A DNA stretch of 13,018 nt from an uncultured Clostridia bacterium (GTDB lineage Bacteria; Bacillota; Clostridia; Christensenellales; Aristaeellaceae), in NCBI GenBank assembly GCA_946410395.1, contig CAMKAE010000037.1:1-13018 (forward strand). Reading direction: 5' to 3'. Both the position numbers and the translations under genes were made by a program. Below, piece after piece: positions 8,678-13,018 of this stretch (the stretch's first letter is position 1; each line of letters begins with the position of its first letter). The notes beneath the pieces were generated by a model, which had not been told where the DNA came from, made no database searches, and saw only the letters and a list, made by a program, of their open reading frames with translations.

Positions 8678-10032
8678 TTGGATGTCTGCTGGCCGTTCTC
8701 ATTGAAAACCAGGTTGACGATGATGCCCAGGATCAGGGCAACGGCGATCTCTGTCAGGGTCACATGGGCGAACTTCAGCGTCATGCCGCCGATGCCGGCG
8801 ATCAGGATGACGGAAGCGGTAAAGAGGTTGCCGTTCTTGTTCAGGTCCACGGGCTGGAGCATTTTCAGGCCGGAGACGGCGATGAAGCCGTACAGGGTGA
8901 TACATACACCGCCCATGACGCAGGAGGGAATTGTGCTCAGGAAGGTCACGAAGGGGCCGAAGAAGCTGATCGCGATGGCCATGACCGCGGTCGCCAAGAT
9001 GGTCACGACAGAGGCGTTGCCGGTGATGGCCACGCAGCCGACAGACTCGCCGTAGGTCGTGTTGGGGCAGCCGCCGAAGAAGGCGCCCGCGATGGAACCG
9101 ACGCCGTCGCCCAGCAGGGTGCGGTGCAGGCCCGGATCTTCCAGCAGATCACTGCCGATGATGGTGGAAAGATTCTTGTGGTCGGCGATATGCTCCGCGA
9201 AGACCACGAAGGCCACGGGCACATAGGCCACCGCGAGGGAGGCGATGTAAGTCCCGTCAATGCTGCCAAAGCCCTTGAACGCCTCAATGAAGGCAAAGTC
9301 CGGCACCCACTTCATCTCGTTGAACTTGCCGAAGTCGATCACATTCAGCGCGTCATCGCCCTTGGCAATGCCGATCACGGTGAAGAGTGCCGCGACCAGA
9401 TAGCCGGCCAGGATGCCGATGATGAAGGGAATCAGCTTGGACATCTTCTTGCCATACACGGAACAGCCGATAACGGTGAACAGCGTGACCAGGCCGCAGA
9501 TGATACTCACGCCCGCCTGTCTGTTCATCAGCCACGCACTGTTCTCAGCGTCAAATCCGGCGCCTTTGAGGAAATCGCCTACGGCGTTGCCCGCCAGGCT
9601 CAGGCCGATGATAGCCACCGTCGGGCCGATGACGACAGCCGGCATCAGTTTGTTGATCCACTTGACGCCCGCGCACTTGACCACCAGCGCAATCACCACA
9701 TACACCAGGCCCGCGAAGGCCGCGCCGATCAGCAGGCCTGCATAGCCCACGGACACAGCTACCCCGCCGCCGAAGGCCGCAAACATCGAGCCCAGGAAGG
9801 CAAAGGACGATCCGAGGAAGACAGGGCTGCGGAACTTGGTGAACAGCAGATAGACGATGGTGCCGACACCTGCGCCGAAGAGCGCGGCGCTCTGGCTCAT
9901 GCCATGGCCGATGATGGTCGGCACGGCGATGGTGGCGGCCAGAATGGCCAGCAGCTGCTGAAACGCGAAGACGATCAGCTGGCCGAACTTGGGCTTATCC
10001 TTCACCTGGTAGACAAGTTGCATGTTGCTCAT
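8674..10032 (-). CDS. uraA: Uracil permease, NCS2 family
   Basis: This 452-residue multi-helix membrane protein imports uracil with protons. NCS2 signatures are GHGMSQSAALFGAGVGTI and FLGSSFAFLGSM near the N-terminus, AEHIADHKNLS in the region of the substrate-binding glutamate, and GGCPNTTYGES (about nt 9043-9077) holding the second conserved glutamate. The start is ATG 10032, with GGGAGG 7 bases upstream. The longer open frame to 10170 runs through the attenuator and is rejected. It is first in a two-gene operon with pyrR, whose product is expected to shut the operon off by attenuation when pyrimidines are plentiful. Pairing with pyrR supports uracil over xanthine or urate as substrate. Confidence 0.93.
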   Translation of the reverse strand: MSNMQLVYQVKDKPKFGQLIVFAFQQLLAILAATIAVPTIIGHGMSQSAALFGAGVGTIVYLLFTKFRSPVFLGSSFAFLGSMFAAFGGGVAVSVGYAGLLIGAAFAGLVYVVIALVVKCAGVKWINKLMPAVVIGPTVAIIGLSLAGNAVGDFLKGAGFDAENSAWLMNRQAGVSIICGLVTLFTVIGCSVYGKKMSKLIPFIIGILAGYLVAALFTVIGIAKGDDALNVIDFGKFNEMKWVPDFAFIEAFKGFGSIDGTYIASLAVAYVPVAFVVFAEHIADHKNLSTIIGSDLLEDPGLHRTLLGDGVGSIAGAFFGGCPNTTYGESVGCVAITGNASVVTILATAVMAIAISFFGPFVTFLSTIPSCVMGGVCITLYGFIAVSGLKMLQPVDLNKNGNLFTASVILIAGIGGMTLKFAHVTLTEIAVALILGIIVNLVFNENGQQTSK

Positions 10033-10061
10033 GAACGTACCTCCCTCGATGGTTGTCACAG

Positions 10062-10089
10062 AAAAAACCGCCGTCCGGACGGAAGGCGG
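10062..10089 (-). terminator. Leader terminator (attenuator) of the uraA-pyrR operon
   Basis: On the minus strand, CCGCC/GGCGG pair and the stem continues as TCC/GGA past one mismatch around a GTCC loop. Six T follow (10062-10067). It lies between the promoter and the uraA Shine-Dalgarno, the position expected of a regulated terminator. Confidence 0.75.
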
Positions 10090-10116
10090 GCGCGCGCAAA
10101 CAAAACCCTTTGGCTG

Positions 10117-10147
10117 CCTCTTGCCGGTCTCCCGTACCGTCTTAAAG
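10117..10147 (-). promoter_or_regulatory. PyrR-binding RNA hairpin (variant) in the uraA leader
   Basis: The minus-strand transcript reads CTTTAAG, then a hairpin CGGT-ACGGGAG-ACCG (10125-10139), then GGCAAGAGG. The order U-rich/CUUUAA, short stem, purine-rich GNGAG loop, then an AAGG-like segment that pairs back with the CUU is the layout of PyrR binding loops. The family consensus loop is closer to CCNGNGAGG, so this is a diverged match. The nearby terminator and pyrR in the same operon support the call. Confidence 0.65.
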
Positions 10148-10160
10148 ATTGACCGCAACA

Positions 10161-10189
10161 AAAGTAACACGCCTGCGCGGAAAAGTCAA
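10161..10189 (-). promoter_or_regulatory. Promoter of the uraA-pyrR operon
   Basis: On the minus strand there is -35 TTGACT (10184-10189), a 17-bp spacer and a weaker -10 TACTTT (10161-10166). It predicts a leader of about 120 nt that contains the PyrR hairpin and attenuator. Confidence 0.6.
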
Positions 10190-10240
10190 GCCAATCGGCA
10201 CATCGTTGACGAATTGTAATAAACACCGCGCAAAAGGGGA

Positions 10241-10269
10241 TTGCGCGCGCCGCCTTCCTCCTGTATACT
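10241..10269 (+). promoter_or_regulatory. Promoter of the GH5-like gene
   Basis: -35 TTGCGC (10241-10246), a 17-bp spacer and -10 TATACT (10264-10269). The interval 10033-10341 between the divergent genes is fully used by this promoter, the uraA promoter and the uraA leader; about 50 bases between the promoters show no further feature. Confidence 0.6.
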
Positions 10270-10341
10270 CACAGCGGCGCACCGTTCCCGTCTGTGCGCG
10301 CCGCATCTTTGTGCCGGAGACACCGGCAAAGGAGGACCCCC

Positions 10342-11376
10342 ATGACTGATCGCACCCCCGCGCAAGCCCTGGCCGCCTCCATCCGGGCCGGCTGGAACCT
10401 GGGCAACACCCTGGACGCCATGAAGCGCGGCACCGTCCCCGGCACATATGTGCCGCCGCGGGAGGCGGAGACCGCCTGGCACAACCCGCCCGCCACCCGG
10501 AGCCTGATCCGGGCCGTGCGGGACGCAGGCTTTGACGCGGTGCGCGTGCCCGTGACCTGGACGCAGCACATGGACCCTGCCGGCCGCATCGATCCGGCCT
10601 GGCTCGAGCGCGTGGCGGAGGTCGCCGGCTGGGTGCTCGACGAGGGCATGGTGTGCCTGCTCAACGTGCACCACGACGCGGGCGCCCACGGCTGGCTGCA
10701 GGCGGCGCCGGACTGCCTGGATCTGGCCGGAGCGCGCTTCGACGGGCTCTGGCGGCAGATCGCCGCGCGCTTTGCGGACACGGGGGAGCGTCTCGTCTTC
10801 GAGGCCTTCAACGAGATGCTCGACGGCCGCGGCCACTGGACGCAGACCCCGGACGACGCCGCCTACGACGTCCACAATCGCTGGCACCAGCGCTTCGTGG
10901 ACACGGTCCGCGGCGCCGGCGGCCGGAACGCGGAGCGCATTCTCTCCCTGCAGACCTACTCCGCAGGGAACACCCCGCGCACCCTCGCCGGCTTCCGCAT
11001 GCCGGAGGACCCCGCGCCGGGCCGGATCATCCTGCAGACGCACAACTACGACCCCATGGGCTTCTGCTGGCGCCGGGCGGAAGACCATGTACTGCGGGAC
11101 ACCTGGGGCACGGAGGCGGACCGGCGCGAGATCGACGACCTGCTGGCCGGCGACGCCGCCTTTGCCGCGGGGCTCGGCGCACCGCTGATCATCGGCGAGT
11201 TCGGCTCCGAGGACAAGGGAAATACCGCCGAGCGCGTCCGCCACGCGGCTTATTTCACCGCCGCGGCCCGGGCGCGCGGGATCTGCTGCTTCTGGTGGGA
11301 CTGCGGCGCCTTCGCCCTGTTCGACCGGCTCGCGGAAAAGCCGCTCCAGCCCGACATCATCCGCGCGCTGGTATGA
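10342..11376 (+). CDS. Glycoside hydrolase family 5-like enzyme, apparently cytoplasmic
   Basis: The 344-residue protein is the length of a bare GH5 catalytic TIM barrel (endoglucanase/cellulase type), which cleaves beta-linked glucans or mannans with retention. Motifs in order are GWNLGNTLDA (17-26), VRVPVTW (67-73), NVHHD (108-112), the acid/base FEAFNE (E158), HNYD (234-237), the nucleophile IIGEFGS (E286) and the end-barrel WWDCG (318-322). All expected catalytic residues are present. ATG 10342 has AAAGGAGG 6 bases upstream. There is no signal peptide, carbohydrate-binding module, dockerin or linker, so the enzyme probably acts inside the cell on imported oligosaccharides or glycosides. 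It has its own promoter and terminator and no neighbouring sugar transporter. The exact substrate is unknown. Confidence 0.88.
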   Translation: MTDRTPAQALAASIRAGWNLGNTLDAMKRGTVPGTYVPPREAETAWHNPPATRSLIRAVRDAGFDAVRVPVTWTQHMDPAGRIDPAWLERVAEVAGWVLDEGMVCLLNVHHDAGAHGWLQAAPDCLDLAGARFDGLWRQIAARFADTGERLVFEAFNEMLDGRGHWTQTPDDAAYDVHNRWHQRFVDTVRGAGGRNAERILSLQTYSAGNTPRTLAGFRMPEDPAPGRIILQTHNYDPMGFCWRRAEDHVLRDTWGTEADRREIDDLLAGDAAFAAGLGAPLIIGEFGSEDKGNTAERVRHAAYFTAAARARGICCFWWDCGAFALFDRLAEKPLQPDIIRALV

Positions 11377-11397
11377 AGCGCTCCGAGCATCCACAGG

Positions 11398-11429
11398 AAA
11401 ACCCGTCCCGGAAAAGGGACGGGCGTTTT
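11398..11429. terminator. Bidirectional terminator between the GH5-like and thioredoxin-like genes
   Basis: CCCGTCCC (11402-11409) and GGGACGGG (11416-11423) pair perfectly around a 6-nt loop. AAAA lies before and TTTT after, so it can stop both convergent genes (ends at 11376 and 11443). Confidence 0.85.
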
Positions 11430-11442
11430 GCATGCTCCGGAT

Positions 11443-12813
11443 TCACTCCGCCGGTCGCACGGCCTCACCGCCGGTGAGGGCCGCATATGCCTCGAACACA
11501 GCGTACACGGCGTCGGTGTAGGCCTTGTAGTTGGCGTCGCTGTAGACGTAATCCTCCCGGGTCTCGTCCAGGGTCAGCATCTGCTCCACATAGGCGGAGA
11601 TCGGGATCAGGTTGGCGTACTCGTCCTCCAGCCCCTTCGTGTAGACCAGCAGGTAAGGCACCTGCAGCTTGTTGGCGGTGACGGTCCTGCCCTCGGCGTC
11701 CTCGTAATGGATGGTGTTGCCGCTCTCCAGGGTGTATTCGGTCTCGATGTTCTGGAAATAGTCCAGCACCAGGTCCACATACAGATGCGCGAAGGCGCTG
11801 GCGTTGTCCCGGATGTGCAGGTCCTGCGCGTAACCCCAGATCTTCCGGGCGTAGCCGCCGTCGAGCTTGGTGTCAAAGTTGTAGACGGTGACGCCGTTGG
11901 CCAGGGCGAAGTCGTTGACGATCTTCACCACGGCCTGGGTGTTGGGGCACCAGGAGCCGCCCAGCAGGATCACGGAGGTCCCCTCCCGGCCCAGCAGCGC
12001 CTGCAGCTGGCGGTAGGTCACGGTCTCGATGGCGATCTCGTCGCCGGGCGCGAAGATCTCCCGGCCGCTCTTTTCGTTGTAGGACAGGCGGATGTAATCG
12101 GCGTCGGTGAAGGGGGTCAGCGTCACCGCGGCCGCGGCGTCAAAGACGCTCTCCCGCAGGGTCTGCTTGTACGCGTCCACCGCCTCCTGATTCACGGCGT
12201 CCTCCGTCACAAAGTCGCCCCGGGTCTTCATCAGCTCCAGGCCGGCCACGATGGGTGCCGGGCTGCCCGCCGCGTCTTTGTTGTCCTTGTTGTAGAGGAA
12301 GAGGAAGGGCACCTGCACCTTCGGCACGGTGACTTCCTCGCCGTCGGCGTTGGTGTAGGTCACGGCGGATTCGCTGTCCACCTTGTACTCCACATAGTCG
12401 TTCAGGTTGGTCAGATACCGCGTGACGAGCTCACCGTAGAGGTAGTTGTAGGCCGCACCGGGGAGGTCGGCGGTCTGCGTCTCCCGGATGTGGGAGGCGC
12501 GGCTGGCGCCGTCGAGGCGGAAGTCCAGGTTGTAGATCACCGGCACGCCGTACTCCTTCGCCACCTCGTTGATGTAGCCGATGACCGGCGTGGTGTTGCC
12601 GCACCAGGAGCCGCCCAGCAGGATCAGGTAATGGCCCTCCTGCTGCAGCAGGTAATAGGCCTCCTCCAGGGTCAGGGAGACATAGACGGATTCCGGGTCG
12701 TCGAGATAGGCATAGTCCTCGTTGTAATAAGCTTGCTGGAAGGAACCAGCGAGGGCAGCGGTGGCACTCAGGATCAGGGCCAGGGTCAGCAGAACGGACA
12801 CGATGCGCTTCAT
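11443..12813 (-). CDS. Secreted protein with two tandem thioredoxin-like repeats, each with a single-cysteine W-C-x-N-T motif
   Basis: The 456-residue protein begins with a signal peptide (MKR, hydrophobic core, ALA at 20-22) and has no lipobox or other membrane segment. Two homologous halves are evident. The first has LLGGSWCGNT (C71), YNLDFRLDG (94-102) and VQVPFLFLY (166-174). The second has LLGGSWCPNT (C289), YNFDTKLDG (311-319) and LQVPYLLVY (383-391). The strand, then W-C, then the later V-P before a hydrophobic strand follow a thioredoxin fold with its cis-proline. Each W-C-x-x site lacks the second cysteine, and no other cysteine is seen in the mature protein. A standard dithiol oxidoreductase is therefore unlikely; monothiol, binding or inter-domain disulfide roles are possible. 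ATG 12813 has AGAAGG 7 bases upstream; the longer frame to 12891 runs into the repeat element. Function unknown. Confidence 0.85.
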   Translation of the reverse strand: MKRIVSVLLTLALILSATAALAGSFQQAYYNEDYAYLDDPESVYVSLTLEEAYYLLQQEGHYLILLGGSWCGNTTPVIGYINEVAKEYGVPVIYNLDFRLDGASRASHIRETQTADLPGAAYNYLYGELVTRYLTNLNDYVEYKVDSESAVTYTNADGEEVTVPKVQVPFLFLYNKDNKDAAGSPAPIVAGLELMKTRGDFVTEDAVNQEAVDAYKQTLRESVFDAAAAVTLTPFTDADYIRLSYNEKSGREIFAPGDEIAIETVTYRQLQALLGREGTSVILLGGSWCPNTQAVVKIVNDFALANGVTVYNFDTKLDGGYARKIWGYAQDLHIRDNASAFAHLYVDLVLDYFQNIETEYTLESGNTIHYEDAEGRTVTANKLQVPYLLVYTKGLEDEYANLIPISAYVEQMLTLDETREDYVYSDANYKAYTDAVYAVFEAYAALTGGEAVRPAE

Positions 12814-12843
12814 ACGTAAACCTTCTTTCTCTGTTTTTGTTTG

Positions 12844-12849
12844 ATTATC
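12844..12849 (-). promoter_or_regulatory. Possible -10 box for the tandem thioredoxin-like gene
   Basis: GATAAT on the minus strand, about 30 bases before ATG 12813. No good -35 is visible at 16-18 bp; the upstream sequence would be inside the direct repeat. Tentative. Confidence 0.3.
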
Positions 12850-12946
12850 AGACAGGATGTACCGAATACGATTGGACGGAGGAGACCTCATCCGCCCTTA
12901 CGGGCACCTTCTCCTAAAGGAGAAGGCTTTTGGTTACTTTTTTGTC
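12848..12946. repeat. 99-bp direct repeat, copy 1, with internal hairpins
   Basis: The unit starts TCAGACAGGATG and recurs 99 bases later with two substitutions in the 72 comparable bases (T/C at 12860, G/A at 12864). It contains GCCC-TTAC-GGGC and a perfect 8-bp hairpin CCTTCTCC-TAAA-GGAGAAGG (12907-12926), followed by CTTTT. It encodes no protein. The look is that of a dispersed MITE- or REP-like element in intergenic DNA. Confidence 0.75.
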
Positions 12947-13018
12947 TCAGACAGGATGCACCAAATACGATTGGACGGAGGAGACCTCATCCGCCCTTAC
13001 GGGCACCTTCTCCTAAAG
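12947..13018. repeat. 99-bp direct repeat, copy 2 (cut by window end)
   Basis: The first 72 bases of the same unit, ending inside the second hairpin at the window edge. Further copies may lie beyond it. Confidence 0.75.

Noticed and set aside
8764..10152. 462-codon plus-strand frame opposite uraA
   Set aside because: Composition is typical of an antisense shadow. It covers the PyrR leader, and the NCS2 protein on the other strand explains the sequence.
10033..10170. 46-residue N-terminal extension of uraA to an ATG at 10170
   Set aside because: It would translate through the PyrR hairpin and the attenuator and start upstream of the predicted transcription start. ATG 10032 has a strong Shine-Dalgarno.
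11428..12819. 463-codon plus-strand frame opposite the thioredoxin-like gene
   Set aside because: It has biased valine/histidine/glycine composition, no ribosome binding site and no domain. The minus-strand protein has a signal peptide and an internal duplication.
12848..13018. CRISPR array
   Set aside because: The repeat unit is at least 72 bases with a 27-base interval and internal hairpins, only two copies are visible, and no cas gene is present.

Overview
The window is GC-rich, gene-dense bacterial DNA. It holds ten genes: a 3'-terminal rpoC piece and nine complete genes. The Shine-Dalgarno sites are strong (GGAGG type), intrinsic terminators are compact with T-tracts, uraA-pyrR appears to be under PyrR attenuation, and there are nimA-like and sodium:solute symporter genes. 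Together these point to a high-GC anaerobic Firmicute (class Clostridia), probably a gut or rumen lineage. That assignment is inferred from protein style, not from a search. The window starts inside rpoC and ends inside a repeated element, so it may be a whole contig that broke at a repeat.

Left part, plus strand (2-4840): the 3' two thirds of rpoC, with a roughly 100-residue insertion, end at an intrinsic terminator. A shikimate kinase-like gene follows immediately from a TTG start. It overlaps by 4 bases (ATGA) a TIM-barrel sugar phosphate isomerase/epimerase-like gene. A separate promoter then drives a secreted protein of unknown role with an FN3-like domain.

Middle (4850-6153, minus strand): a two-gene flavin operon, made of an iron-sulfur-flavoprotein-like reductase followed by a NimA-like FMN-binding protein. 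It has a clear promoter, with a 9-bp direct repeat at helical-turn spacing upstream. It ends at a bidirectional terminator shared with the secreted-protein gene. Divergent from it is a sodium:solute symporter gene. That gene's -10 box lies inside a 41-bp inverted repeat, the strongest candidate operator in the window, and its product carries an unusual signal-peptide-like N-terminus.

Right-middle (8098-10189, minus strand): uraA (uracil permease) and pyrR form a pyrimidine-salvage operon. Its leader contains a promoter, a variant PyrR-binding hairpin and a terminator just before the uraA ribosome binding site. This fits feedback attenuation by PyrR in response to UMP.

Right (10241-13018): a divergent plus-strand gene encodes a GH5-like glycoside hydrolase with no export signal. 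It converges on a minus-strand gene for a secreted protein with two tandem thioredoxin-like repeats, each with a single-cysteine W-C-x-N-T motif. Upstream of that gene lie one full and one partial copy of a 99-bp direct repeat carrying hairpins.

No tRNA, rRNA, CRISPR array, transposase or phage gene was seen. The most unusual items are the symporter operator, the tandem monothiol thioredoxin-like protein, the RpoC insertion and the 99-bp repeat.
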